The notes under the pieces were generated by a model. It saw only the letters and a list, made by a program, of their open reading frames with translations. It ran no database searches and was not told the DNA's origin. From NCBI RefSeq assembly GCF_003610405.1, contig NZ_RAQC01000001.1, positions 1,612,001 to 1,676,000 on the forward strand: 64,000 bases of DNA, read 5' to 3'. The translations under genes and the position numbers were made by a program. The stretch comes from Microbacterium sp. AG238. Its GTDB lineage: Bacteria; Actinomycetota; Actinomycetes; Actinomycetales; Microbacteriaceae. How positions within the stretch are numbered: the first letter of the stretch is position 1; each line of letters opens with the position of its first letter. Below are positions 27,076 to 34,700 of this stretch, in pieces.

Positions 27076-27110
27076 ATCCGCACCGTCTGAAGCCACACCG
27101 CCGGAACCCG
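27066..27110 (+). repeat. Three imperfect 15-bp tandem repeats across the MATE stop codon
   Basis: CACCGTCTGAATCCG, CACCGTCTGAAGCCA and CACCGCCGGAACCCG follow one another from 27066. The first includes the MATE stop codon (TGA within GTCTGA) and the second would supply another TGA in the same frame. Probably a replication-slippage product in the 3' flank. Confidence 0.65.
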
Positions 27111-27188
27111 TGGCGCCGGGGGCGAACTGTGATCGGGTTGAAACCTGTCTCACGTGCGAACCTCAGCCTCGGCCCGTACCGTGGCGGC

Positions 27189-27695
27189 ATGCCGAAGCTC
27201 ACGTCCGTCGCAGCCGGCATCGCCGTGCTCGCGGTCGGGGTGCTCGCTTCCGGCTGCGCGCAGCGCACGCAACCGGTCGAGATCCCGGCTCCATCGGACG
27301 ATACGCGCACGCTGCCCCGCCCCACCGCGGACGACGCCCAACGCTGGGCCGATGCCGTGATCCCCGAGAACGCGCTCGGCGGCGCCTCCTGGACCCAGCG
27401 CGAAACGGGCGTTCTCGAGCCCGGCGGCGAGCCGATCATCTCGGTATCGGCGGGCGAGGCACCGGCCGTCGTGACGATCGCCTGCGTCACCGGTTCCGGC
27501 AGCCGGCTGAGCTACGCGGTCAGCGCCGGCGGCGAGACTCTCGAAAGCGGCGAGGTGACGTGCGCCGCGGTCGACGAGAACGCCGAGGCGCACCCCATCC
27601 GCGACGTTCCCGCCGACGCGACGGTCGAGCTCACCGCGTCGGCGACGGGACTCTTCGTCTACGCCGTCACTCCGGACCGGCACCCCGAAAGGTGA
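27189..27695 (+). CDS. Predicted lipoprotein of unknown function
   Basis: 168 residues. Signal peptide with lipobox LASGC (Cys23), so a lipid-anchored extracytoplasmic protein. The mature part begins with a Pro/Thr-rich stretch and a short helix (DDAQRWADAVIPEN), followed by a beta-rich domain with one Cys pair (IACVTG and VTCAAV) that could form a disulfide. No family recognised. TACCGT then exactly 6 nt precede the ATG. Convergent with the TrmH-type gene. Confidence 0.75.
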   Translation: MPKLTSVAAGIAVLAVGVLASGCAQRTQPVEIPAPSDDTRTLPRPTADDAQRWADAVIPENALGGASWTQRETGVLEPGGEPIISVSAGEAPAVVTIACVTGSGSRLSYAVSAGGETLESGEVTCAAVDENAEAHPIRDVPADATVELTASATGLFVYAVTPDRHPER

Positions 27696-27711
27696 CGGCG
27701 GCGGAGCGCGG

Positions 27712-28353
27712 TCAACGCGCCCAGCGCCGGCACCACTCGTACATGACGACGGCGCCCGCGGCCGACGCGTTGATCGACCGCGTCGAGCCGTACTGCGTTA
27801 TCTCGACGACGACGGATGCCGCGGCCACGGCCTCGGCCGAAAGCCCCGGCCCCTCCTGACCGAACATCAGCACGGCCCGCTCGGGCAGATCCGCCCGGTC
27901 GACCGGTACCGACCCCGGAACGTTATCGACCGCGACGATCGGGAGGCCGTTCTCGCGAGCCCACGCCGCGAAGGACGCGACATCCTCGTGGTGGCGGACG
28001 TGCTGGTAGCGATCGGTCACCATCGCGCCGCGGCGATTCCACCGCCGACGTCCGACGATGTGCACCTCTGCTGCCCCGAAGGCGTTGGCGCTGCGCACGA
28101 TCGACCCGATGTTCATGTCGTGCTGCCAGTTCTCGATCGCAACGTGGAACGGATGCCGGTGCTCGTCGAGGTCGGCCACGATCGCCTCGAGCCGCCAGTA
28201 GCGATAGCGGTCGACGACGTTGCGCCGGTCGCCGTCGGCGAGCAGCTGCGGGTCGTACCGGGGGTCGTCGGGCCACGCCTCCGGGCCGCCCGGCCACGGC
28301 CCCACACCCACCGGGAGCTGCGGTTCCGCGTCGTCGGAGTCGGGGCGGTTCAC
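27712..28353 (-). CDS. SpoU/TrmH-family RNA 2'-O-methyltransferase
   Basis: 213 residues, a stand-alone SPOUT domain. Motif 1 HDMNIGSIVRSANAFGAAEVHI, motif 2 VLMFGQEGPGLS and motif 3 ITQYGSTRSINASAAGAVVMYEW form the knot that binds S-adenosylmethionine. The target RNA position cannot be told from the sequence. Starts with GTG at 28353, preceded by TAGCCT (minus strand, 28360-28365) and exactly 6 nt, so the leaderless model decides the start. Divergent from the DtxR-family gene with 38 bp between them. Confidence 0.9.
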   Translation of the reverse strand: MNRPDSDDAEPQLPVGVGPWPGGPEAWPDDPRYDPQLLADGDRRNVVDRYRYWRLEAIVADLDEHRHPFHVAIENWQHDMNIGSIVRSANAFGAAEVHIVGRRRWNRRGAMVTDRYQHVRHHEDVASFAAWARENGLPIVAVDNVPGSVPVDRADLPERAVLMFGQEGPGLSAEAVAAASVVVEITQYGSTRSINASAAGAVVMYEWCRRWAR

Positions 28354-28391
28354 CGAGACAGGCTATCCCGCCGCCGCGGATAACCTGGAGT
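28354..28391. promoter_or_regulatory. 38-bp divergent promoter, both genes with GTG starts
   Basis: Minus-strand TAGCCT (28360-28365) is 6 nt from GTG 28353, and plus-strand TAACCT (28381-28386) is 5 nt from GTG 28392. The middle CCGCCGCGGATA is the same as in the divergent region at 12640-12675, although the genes are unrelated. Confidence 0.55.
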
Positions 28392-29030
28392 GTGCCCTCC
28401 CCCGCCGTCGACGACTATCTGAAGACGATCTACCACCACACCGAATGGCAGCCGTCGCCCATCACCCCGTCGCAGCTCGCGGCGATGCTCGGGCTCGCCC
28501 CGTCGACCGTCACCGAGATGGTGCGCAAGCTCGCCGCGCAGGACCTCGTGTCGCATCGCCCGTACGGCCCGGTGGCGCTGACCGAGACGGGCCGCCGGCG
28601 CGCGGCATCCATCATCCGCCGCCACCGACTCATCGAGACGTGGCTCGTCCGCGAGTTCGGGTACGCCTGGGACGAAGTGCATGACGAGGCCGAGGTGCTC
28701 GAGCACACCATCAGCGACCGGCTGCTCGCGGGCATCGCCGAACGGCTGGGTGATCCGCGATTCGACCCCCACGGCGACGCGATTCCCGACGCCGACGGCG
28801 AGGTGCATCGCGAACCCTTCGTGCTGCTCGCCGAGGCCACGATCGGCCACGAGGGCCGCATCCTCCGCGTGAGCGACCGCGACCCGGGGCTCCTGCGAGC
28901 GCTCGAGGAACGCGGCATCGACGTCGGCCACACCCTGATCGTCAGCGGGCGCGACAGCGTGCAGCTCGACGGCGGCGGCTCCGTCATGCTGCCGCCCGGC
29001 GCCGCCGCGGCCATCTGGGTCACCGCCTGA
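28392..29030 (+). CDS. DtxR/MntR-family metal-dependent transcriptional regulator
   Basis: 212 residues. N-terminal winged helix (about 1-65: YLKTIYHHTEWQPSPITPSQLAAMLGLAPSTVTEMVRKL), metal-binding/dimerisation domain (about 70-140) with RRHRLIETWLVREFGYAWDEVHDEAEVLEH and DPHGDAIP, and a C-terminal FeoA/SH3-like domain (about 145-212). Likely senses Mn(II) or Fe(II) and represses uptake genes. The short HTH and DEVHDEAEVLEH arrangement resemble MntR/IdeR-type proteins; which metal is not decidable here. GTG at 28392 is preceded by TAACCT and GGAG. A DtxR-like box lies 12.5 kb away at 40857-40875; a link between the two is speculative. Confidence 0.88.
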   Translation: MPSPAVDDYLKTIYHHTEWQPSPITPSQLAAMLGLAPSTVTEMVRKLAAQDLVSHRPYGPVALTETGRRRAASIIRRHRLIETWLVREFGYAWDEVHDEAEVLEHTISDRLLAGIAERLGDPRFDPHGDAIPDADGEVHREPFVLLAEATIGHEGRILRVSDRDPGLLRALEERGIDVGHTLIVSGRDSVQLDGGGSVMLPPGAAAAIWVTA

Positions 29031-29045
29031 GATCGGCCGGCGCGA

Positions 29046-30008
29046 TCAGTTCTTCGCGCGGGTGCGGCTCGCCTTGAGGTACGGCCAGGGCGTCCGGGTG
29101 GTGTGCTCGCAGTACGACCACAGCCGCGCGGCGATCTCCGGGTCGCGCGTGATGGCCGCGGGCGTCGCGACACGCGGCTCGCCGCGCAGCACGCCCGCCG
29201 GGCCGTAGAACTCGCCGCCGGCGGCATCCGGATCGACCAGAGCCCGCACGAGCGGCCAGGCACCCCGTTCCTTCGACTGCGTGACGGCGACCTGCAGGTT
29301 GTCGGTGAAGCGCGTCATGCGCGTGGGCTCGTTGATGCCCACGATGCCGCGGGTGCGTCCGCTCGTGGAGTAGCCGGGGTGGGCGACCAGGCTCTGCACG
29401 GGCACGCTCGCCGCCCGCAGGCGCTCATCGGCCTCGAGGCCGAGCGAGGTCGTCGCGACCTTCGACTGCACGTATGCGCGCCAGGGCGAGTAGTCGCTCT
29501 CGAGCTCGATGTCGGTCGGGTCGTACTTCCAGATCGAGGTCGACACCGACCCCACCCAGACCATGCGACCGCGGCCGGCGGCCAGGGCGATGAGCAGCTC
29601 ACCGGCGAGCGCGTAGTGACCGAGCACGTTGGTGGCGAAGACCAGCTCATGACCGTCGGGCGTCGTGCGGCGCTGACGCGGCGGGTGCACGACCCCGGCG
29701 TTCAGGAGCAGGCCGTGCAGGGGTTTGCGCCCGCGCGCGGTCGCCGCCGCCGCCCGGACCGAACCCAGGTTGCTCGTGTCGAGCAGCAGCGTCTCGACCG
29801 AGCCCACCCCTTCGGGAAGCGCCCGGCCGACGGAGGCGCGCGCGGTCGCGAGGCGCTGCGGGCTGCGCCCGGTCATGATGACGTGGGCCCCGGCGGAGGC
29901 GAGCTGAAGCGTCGCGAAATAGCCGAGTCCCGCGTTGGAACCCGTGACGAGGTACCGCTTGCCCGACAGGTCGGGCAGCTTGCGGGGATTCCAGTCGTCG
30001 TGGGCCAC
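29046..30008 (-). CDS. SDR family oxidoreductase, retinol-dehydrogenase/protochlorophyllide-reductase-like
   Basis: 320 residues. Cofactor motif RYLVTGSNAGLGYFATLQLA (TGxxxGxG), LLNAGV, catalytic Ser in WVGSVSTS and a YVQSKVATT motif (Tyr-x-x-x-Lys). The extended C-terminus (AAGGEFYGPAGVLRGEP) fits the retinol-dehydrogenase/oxidoreductase group rather than fatty-acid reductases. Substrate unknown. GTG start at 30008 is supported by TAGTCT (minus strand, 30015-30020) exactly 6 nt upstream. Divergent from the HAD phosphatase gene. Confidence 0.85.
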   Translation of the reverse strand: MAHDDWNPRKLPDLSGKRYLVTGSNAGLGYFATLQLASAGAHVIMTGRSPQRLATARASVGRALPEGVGSVETLLLDTSNLGSVRAAAATARGRKPLHGLLLNAGVVHPPRQRRTTPDGHELVFATNVLGHYALAGELLIALAAGRGRMVWVGSVSTSIWKYDPTDIELESDYSPWRAYVQSKVATTSLGLEADERLRAASVPVQSLVAHPGYSTSGRTRGIVGINEPTRMTRFTDNLQVAVTQSKERGAWPLVRALVDPDAAGGEFYGPAGVLRGEPRVATPAAITRDPEIAARLWSYCEHTTRTPWPYLKASRTRAKN

Positions 30009-30050
30009 GAGTGAAGACTACGGCCGGATCGCCACGGCTAGGCTGGGACC
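30009..30050. promoter_or_regulatory. 42-bp divergent leaderless promoter
   Basis: TAGTCT on the minus strand (30015-30020) and TAGGCT on the plus strand (30039-30044) each end exactly 6 nt before the start codons of the SDR and HAD genes. There is no room for a 5' leader in either direction. Confidence 0.6.
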
Positions 30051-30860
30051 ATGCGGACACGCGCCGATATCGAGTGCTGGCTCACGGACATGGACGGCGT
30101 TCTCGTCCACGAGAACCACCCCATCCCGGGGGCGGCGGAGCTGCTCGCGCAGTGGCGCGAGACGGGCACGCCGTTCCTCGTGCTGACCAACAACCCCTTC
30201 TTCACCCCCCGCGACCTCAGCGCGCGTCTCGCGCGGTCGGGGCTCGAGGTTCCGGAAGACCGCATCTGGACGTCGGCGCTCGCGACGGCCGACTTCCTGC
30301 GCTCGCAGCATCCGGGTGGCTCGGCGTTCGTGATCGGCGAGGCGGGGCTCACCACCGCCCTCCACGAGGCCGGATACATCATGACCGAGACCGACCCCGA
30401 CTACGTCGTCGTGGGCGAGACCCGCAACTACTCGTTCGACGCCATCACGAAGGCGATCCGGTTCATCAACGCCGGAGCGCGGTTCATCATCACCAACCCG
30501 GATGCCACGGGCCCGACGCCCGAGGGCGTCGTCCCGGCGACCGGATCGTTCGCGGCCCTCATCTCGCATGCGACGGGCAAGAGCCCGTACGTCGTCGGCA
30601 AGCCGAATCCGATGATGTTCCGCTCGGCGATGAACCGCATCGGAGCGCACTCCGAGAACACCGGCATGATCGGCGACCGCATGGACACCGACGTCGTCGC
30701 GGGCATCGAGGCGGGCTTGCACACCGTGCTCGTGCGCACCGGGATCTCGGACGACGCCGAGATCGAGCGCTACCCGTTCCGTCCCGACGAGATCCTCGAC
30801 TCCGTCGCCGACCTGCTCGACGCGGAGCCGTACGAGACCGAGGACCCGGGCATCCTGTGA
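30051..30860 (+). CDS. HAD-IIA family hydrolase (NagD-like phosphatase)
   Basis: 269 residues. HAD motif I is WLTDMDGVL with nucleophile Asp13 and Asp15, motif II is LVLTNN, motif III Lys is in VGKPNPMMF and motif IV is MIGDRMDTDV. The cap between motifs II and III is of the IIA type (NagD, phosphoglycolate phosphatase-like). The substrate is unknown. TAGGCT then exactly 6 nt precede the ATG. Its stop overlaps the GTG of the next small gene (GTGA), so three genes are co-translated. Confidence 0.9.
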   Translation: MRTRADIECWLTDMDGVLVHENHPIPGAAELLAQWRETGTPFLVLTNNPFFTPRDLSARLARSGLEVPEDRIWTSALATADFLRSQHPGGSAFVIGEAGLTTALHEAGYIMTETDPDYVVVGETRNYSFDAITKAIRFINAGARFIITNPDATGPTPEGVVPATGSFAALISHATGKSPYVVGKPNPMMFRSAMNRIGAHSENTGMIGDRMDTDVVAGIEAGLHTVLVRTGISDDAEIERYPFRPDEILDSVADLLDAEPYETEDPGIL

Positions 30861-30970
30861 ACGAGTTCGAGCAGAACCTGCTGCTGATCAGCGTCGCACT
30901 CATGCTGACGACCACCCTCGTGGTCGTCATCGTGCAGCTCGTGCGGAGACGCGGCGGGGACGACGACTGA
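30857..30970 (+). CDS. 37-residue single-helix membrane microprotein
   Basis: GTG at 30857 overlaps the HAD stop codon by 4 bp. The product is a short acidic N-terminus, one 22-residue hydrophobic helix (about 8-29) and a RRR-GGDDD tail, a clear topology signal with the basic end inside. Its stop overlaps the next ATG (TGATG). Translational coupling on both sides is the main support for its being real. Function unknown. Confidence 0.68.
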   Translation: MNEFEQNLLLISVALMLTTTLVVVIVQLVRRRGGDDD

Positions 30971-31155
30971 TGTCGATCGTCCTGGCGCTCACCGGCCTCG
31001 CGGTGCTGCTCATCGCGCTCGTCATCTTCGTGCGCAACCAGCGGATCGGCACCGACGGCACCAACCGCGGGTCGACCCGGCGCGGCATCATCCTGCTGAC
31101 GTTCTTCGGCCTGCTGCTGGGCCTCGCCTCGCAGCTTCCCGTCTTCCGAGGCTGA
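30970..31155 (+). CDS. 61-residue two-helix membrane protein
   Basis: ATG at 30970 shares its A with the preceding TGA. Two hydrophobic helices (about 2-21 and 40-58) flank a basic loop (RNQRIGTDGTNRGSTRRG). Third gene of the HAD operon. No recognised family, but the tight overlaps and strong G/C third-position bias support it. Confidence 0.68.
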   Translation: MSIVLALTGLAVLLIALVIFVRNQRIGTDGTNRGSTRRGIILLTFFGLLLGLASQLPVFRG

Positions 31156-31194
31156 CCTCCGGCGCGGGCGGGGCCGTCTCGTACACTCGGGGCG

Positions 31195-31776
31195 ATGAGT
31201 CCCATCCGATTCGACTCCGTGCTCCGACGAGCCGACACCGCAGAGGTCGTAGCGGCCGTCGGCGAACTCGAGCAGCCGCGGCGCCTGGCAGGACGTGGGA
31301 TCGCACAGTCGTCGGATGAGCTTGTTCAGTTCGCCTTCGCCGTGGACCAGACCGACGACTGGTGGGAGCTCACATTCGAGGACGGTCGACATCAGGACTA
31401 CCGCGAGGGGACGTACTCGTACCGAAGCTCGCGCAATCACGAGCAGGTGGCGGCCGAGTTCTTCCGCCCGATGCCGCAGGCGCTCCAGATGCTGTGGCCC
31501 ACCCGGCTGCTGACCTGGGCGAATCCGCACGGCAGCTTCTATCCCGTGCTGGCACAACCTCTCGGCCGGCGCTCCATACTCTTCACCTTCGAGCACGTCG
31601 ATGATCCGGCGTACCGGCAGACGCTCGTCATAGACGCACGCTCCGGCGTCGCGACGCGGTTGGTCGGATTTGATCACGCTCTGATCATCACGAGCATTGA
31701 GCCCCTCGCACGGTGGGACCGTGCCGCGACGCCCGCCTTCGAACCTCTCACCGGACCGCCTGAGCCCGACTACTGA
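31195..31776 (+). CDS. Hypothetical protein with atypical codon use
   Basis: 193 residues, no family recognised and no signal or membrane segment. It has a Trp/Asp-rich stretch (VDQTDDWWELTFEDG) and a Tyr-rich part (YREGTYSYRSS). Codon use is softer than its neighbours, including two ATA Ile codons and several A/T-ending codons, which suggests recent acquisition. TACACT lies 7 nt before the ATG. It is followed by a 305-bp gene-free stretch, so this spot looks like a small accessory insertion between the HAD operon and the OYE reductase gene. Confidence 0.6.
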   Translation: MSPIRFDSVLRRADTAEVVAAVGELEQPRRLAGRGIAQSSDELVQFAFAVDQTDDWWELTFEDGRHQDYREGTYSYRSSRNHEQVAAEFFRPMPQALQMLWPTRLLTWANPHGSFYPVLAQPLGRRSILFTFEHVDDPAYRQTLVIDARSGVATRLVGFDHALIITSIEPLARWDRAATPAFEPLTGPPEPDY

Positions 31777-32081
31777 TGTCCGGGCCGCCTGAGTCGCAGC
31801 CGAGGATTGCTGCCTCGGATCCCGCGACGGTCGTGCCGTCGACAGGCTGAGGAGCTTCGGGCAGTGTTCGGGGGCTGGCCGGCATCGCGTCGTCCTGTCG
31901 ACGGGACGAAGACCACGGGCAGAGCGGCGACCGGACCGGGATCCGATGCGAGGTCGACGCCGGAGCAGAACCTCAGGTCGACCGTCCCGCGCACAGGCTC
32001 CGCGGCAACCAGAGGCTCGTCGGGATTGCGCGTCGGGCTATTGAGCCTGCGCACGGGACGGACGGACCGGCCTCCGGGCGC
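31777..32081. other. 305-bp gene-free stretch with an inverted repeat
   Basis: No frame here has convincing coding bias on either strand. CCGTCGACAGG at 31836-31846 is matched by its complement at 31894-31904 (47-nt loop). The flank GTGCCGTCGACAGGCTGA recurs almost exactly at 51413-51430 and, more weakly, at 51264-51280, linking this spot to the repeats near clpB. The rest resembles decayed sequence. Confidence 0.55.
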
Positions 32082-33173
32082 TCAGACCGCGCCGGCGCGC
32101 ACCTCGTCGAGGAACGGGTAGTCGGTGTAGCCCTCAGCGGTCGACCCGTAGAACAGCTCGGGACGCGCCTCGTTGAGGTCGGCCCGCTGCTCCCACCGTG
32201 CCGCGAGGTCGGGGTTGGCGATGACGGGGCGGCCGACGGCGACGGCATCCGCCCAGTCGGCCGTCACGAGCGTCTCGGCCTCTTCGCGGGTCGTCGGCGA
32301 CCCGAAGCCGGAGTTGAGGATGAAGGGGGCTCCGGCCGTACGGCGGAGGTGCTGCACGAGCTCGCCCGTCGGGTCGGCGCTCAGCACATCGACGAACGCG
32401 AGTCCGAGCGGGGCGAGCCCCTCGGCGACAGCGGCGTAGGTCGCGTGGGCATCGGCGTCGTCGTGCTCGAGCACGCCCTGGATGTTGTGCTGCGGCGACA
32501 GCCGGATGCCGGTGCGGTCCGCTCCCGCAGCCGCGGCCACGGCCCGCGTGACCTCGATCGCGAAGCGCGCACGGTTCTCGGGCGACCCGCCGTAGCGGTC
32601 TTCGCGAACGTTCGAGACGGGCGAGAGGAACTCGTGCACGAGGTATCCGTTCGCGCCGTGCACCTCGACACCGTCGAGTCCGGCCGCGCGGGCATTGCGC
32701 GCCGCCTGCGCGAACTGCTCGACGACCTCGGGGATCTCCGCCTCGGTCAGAGCGTGCGCGATCGGCATGTCGGCCTTGCCCTTCGGCGTGCGGGTCTGCC
32801 CGGGAGCCGCCAGTGCGCTCGGCCCCACCACCCGGTCGGCGCCGGTGATGTCGGGGTGCGACACGCGGCCGCCGTGCATCAGCTGCATGACGATCGCCCC
32901 GCCGGCCTCATGCACGGCCTCGGCGATGCGCCGCCAGCCTGCGATCTGCTCGTCGGTCTGAATGCCGGGCTGGCCGGGGTACGACTTGCCTTCGACGACG
33001 GGCCAGGTGCCCTCCGTGATGATGAGGCCCTGCCCCGCACGCTGGCGGTAGTACTCGACCATGACGTCGGTGGGGACGCCGTCCTCGCCCGCGCGGGTGC
33101 GGGTCAGCGGCGCCATCACGACGCGGTTCGAGAGGTTCAGGGCACCAAAGACGGCGGGCTCGTACAGGCTCAT
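32082..33173 (-). CDS. Old-yellow-enzyme family alkene reductase (NemA-like)
   Basis: 363-residue FMN enzyme that reduces activated C=C bonds with NAD(P)H. TIM-barrel motifs: VVMAPLTRTRAGEDGVPTDVMVEYYRQRA at the N-terminus, GLIITEGTWP, QLMHGGRVSHPDITG (His-Gly-Gly-Arg), VEVHGANGYLVHEFLSPVSN and the FMN-phosphate loop VAVGRPVIANPDL. ATG at 33173 begins at the conserved SLYEPAVFG; a start 4 codons upstream is in frame but unconserved. Upstream of it are 43-bp-spaced direct repeats. Confidence 0.93.
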   Translation of the reverse strand: MSLYEPAVFGALNLSNRVVMAPLTRTRAGEDGVPTDVMVEYYRQRAGQGLIITEGTWPVVEGKSYPGQPGIQTDEQIAGWRRIAEAVHEAGGAIVMQLMHGGRVSHPDITGADRVVGPSALAAPGQTRTPKGKADMPIAHALTEAEIPEVVEQFAQAARNARAAGLDGVEVHGANGYLVHEFLSPVSNVREDRYGGSPENRARFAIEVTRAVAAAAGADRTGIRLSPQHNIQGVLEHDDADAHATYAAVAEGLAPLGLAFVDVLSADPTGELVQHLRRTAGAPFILNSGFGSPTTREEAETLVTADWADAVAVGRPVIANPDLAARWEQRADLNEARPELFYGSTAEGYTDYPFLDEVRAGAV

Positions 33174-33232
33174 ACCTGACCGCAACCGCCCCGACCCCGC
33201 GCGCTATTCCTCAGCGCGCTGGTTCGCGCACC

Positions 33233-33308
33233 GGTTCGCTTGGCAGCTCCCGCCCCGTCGCCCGGGCGGCACGCTGGTTCGCTTGGCAGCGCACGCCCCA
33301 TCACCCGG
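33233..33308. repeat. Direct repeat pair, about 33 bp each, period 43
   Basis: GGTTCGCTTGGCAGC starts at 33233 and again at 33276; the match continues imperfectly through CGCCCCRTCRCCCGG. A partial third copy (CTGGTTCGCGCACC) lies just before the first. The repeats occupy the space between the OYE start and the pyrE stop and have no coding potential. Confidence 0.6.
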
Positions 33309-33382
33309 TCGGAAGGGGCGGATGCTGCCAACACGAGCACTGCGGAGCACGCGAAGCGTCACGCGAAGCGCGGCGGAGCCGG

Positions 33383-33961
33383 CTACTGCGGTGCGAGACC
33401 CAGGTCGTCGAGGTCGATCGCGGCGAGCCACTGCAGACCTGCCGCCTCGACCGCAGCCTGCGCGCCGGTCTTGCGGTCGACGATGACGGCCACCGCGACG
33501 GGCTCGGCGCCTTCGCGCCGCAGGGCCTCGACGGCCTTGAGCGCGGACTGTCCGGTGGTCGAGGTGTCTTCGACGACGACGACGCGCTTGCCCGCGACAT
33601 CCGCCCCCTCGATCTGGCGGCCGCGACCGTGGTCCTTCGGCTCCTTGCGCACGACGAACGCATCGAGGGGATTCCCCGCGCGAACCGACTCGTGCATCAC
33701 GGCGTTCGCGATCGGATCAGCGCCGAGCGTGAGCCCGCCGACGGCGACGACGCCGTCGATGTCGGAGATGAGGTCGAGCATGATGCGGCCGATCGCAGGC
33801 GCAGCGCGGTGGTCGAGCGTCAACCGGCGCATGTCGACGTAGTACGTCGCCTTCTTGCCGCTCGAGAGGGTGAAGTCGCCGTGGAACACCGCCTCGTCCT
33901 TGATCAGCCGGATGAGGTCCTGGCGGTCGGCTTCGAGCTCGGGCGTGCCTGCGACGGTCAT
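33383..33961 (-). CDS. pyrE: Orotate phosphoribosyltransferase
   Basis: 192 residues. Transfers the phosphoribosyl group from PRPP to orotate, giving OMP in pyrimidine synthesis. The PRPP-binding signature VVVVEDTSTTGQSALKAVEAL is complete; FHGDFTLSSGKKATYYVDMRRLTL and GVVAVGGLTLGADPIANA are OPRTase-specific. TAGAAT (minus strand, 33969-33974) lies 7 nt before the ATG. Downstream of the phosphoesterase gene on the same strand with 40 bp between them. Confidence 0.95.
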   Translation of the reverse strand: MTVAGTPELEADRQDLIRLIKDEAVFHGDFTLSSGKKATYYVDMRRLTLDHRAAPAIGRIMLDLISDIDGVVAVGGLTLGADPIANAVMHESVRAGNPLDAFVVRKEPKDHGRGRQIEGADVAGKRVVVVEDTSTTGQSALKAVEALRREGAEPVAVAVIVDRKTGAQAAVEAAGLQWLAAIDLDDLGLAPQ

Positions 33962-34001
33962 GCCCCCGATTCTACGAGCGGAGCGGCCTCACCCCCGCAG
34001 C

Positions 34002-34496
34002 TCAGACCACGACGAGGTCGACGTCGCGCAGCTCGCCCGCGTCGACCGTGAGCGTGATCAAGGTCTTGTGCGGCTGGCGGCGCCGGTCGGTCGGTGAGCC
34101 CGGGTTGAGCAGCCGGAGTCCGCGCGGGGTCGTCGTGTCCCACGGGATGTGGCTGTGACCGAAGACGAGCACGTCGTCATCGGGGTAGGCGGCATCCATC
34201 CGTCGCTCGCGACCCGTGGCGGCGCCGGTCTCGTGCACGACCGCGAACCGCACCCCTTCGATCGTGCGCCGAGCCACCTCGGGCAGCCGGGAACGCAGGT
34301 CGGCGCCGTCGTTGTTGCCCCACACGCCGAGCACCTCGCCGTGCCGTTCGAGCTCGTCGAGCACGGATGCCGCGACCCAATCGCCCGCGTGCACGATCAG
34401 GTCGGCTGCGTCGGCCGCCGCGAGCACCGCATCCGGCAGCATCCGCGCCCGTCCGGGGACGTGCGTGTCGGCGATGAGCAGCAGTCGTGTAGCCAT
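34002..34496 (-). CDS. YfcE/MJ0936-type metallophosphoesterase
   Basis: 164 residues. Calcineurin-like fold with all metal-ligand motifs: ADTHVPGR (D-x-H), HAGDWV (GD), GVWGNNDG (GN[HN/D]), HETG and FGHSHIPW (GHxH). This short group acts as phosphodiesterases in vitro; the natural substrate is unknown. TACCGT (minus strand, 34503-34508) is exactly 6 nt before the ATG, predicting a leaderless transcript. Divergent from xthA across a repetitive region. Confidence 0.87.
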   Translation of the reverse strand: MATRLLLIADTHVPGRARMLPDAVLAAADAADLIVHAGDWVAASVLDELERHGEVLGVWGNNDGADLRSRLPEVARRTIEGVRFAVVHETGAATGRERRMDAAYPDDDVLVFGHSHIPWDTTTPRGLRLLNPGSPTDRRRQPHKTLITLTVDAGELRDVDLVVV

Positions 34497-34512
34497 GCCC
34501 CGACGGTATCCC

Positions 34513-34566
34513 CCGGATGCCGGATGCCGGGATGCCGGATGCGGGATGCGGGATGCCGGGATGCAA
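34513..34566. repeat. GGATGCC-type short tandem array
   Basis: Seven or so imperfect copies of GGATGC(C/G)(G) run from 34513 to about 34566, immediately upstream of the phosphoesterase promoter. A second run, CACAGGG repeated three times (about 34637-34658), lies nearer to xthA. These are slippage-prone simple repeats flanking the palindrome at 34560-34633. Confidence 0.7.
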
Positions 34567-34633
34567 GGGATCGTGCGGGACGCGCCGCAGCGAGAGCCTC
34601 CCCGCCGGGGTGTCGGACACGATCCCTTGCATC
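34560..34633. repeat. Intergenic palindrome, family shared with 17237-17311
   Basis: GATGCAAGGGATCGTG (34560-34575) pairs perfectly over 16 bp with 34618-34633. The inner part carries CGCCGGGGTGTCGG, also found in the 17.2-kb element. Unlike most hairpins here it lies between divergent genes, so it is not simply a terminator. Confidence 0.6.
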
Positions 34634-34700
34634 GCGGCACAGGGCACAGGGCACAGGGCACCGGGCGGGTGAGGTCCGGGGTGCCGAATAGGCTGGAGGC

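Noticed and set aside
24244..27153. A 969-codon minus-strand frame spanning the lipase and MATE genes
   Set aside because: It crosses two well-supported genes on different strands and has the low-complexity composition of a shadow frame.
31770..32054. A 94-codon minus-strand frame in the gene-free stretch
   Set aside because: Weak codon bias, no start signal, Arg/Ser-rich composition and overlap with an inverted repeat.
34513..34566. CRISPR-like array of short repeats
   Set aside because: The units are 7-8 bp simple-sequence repeats without spacers, and no cas gene is present.
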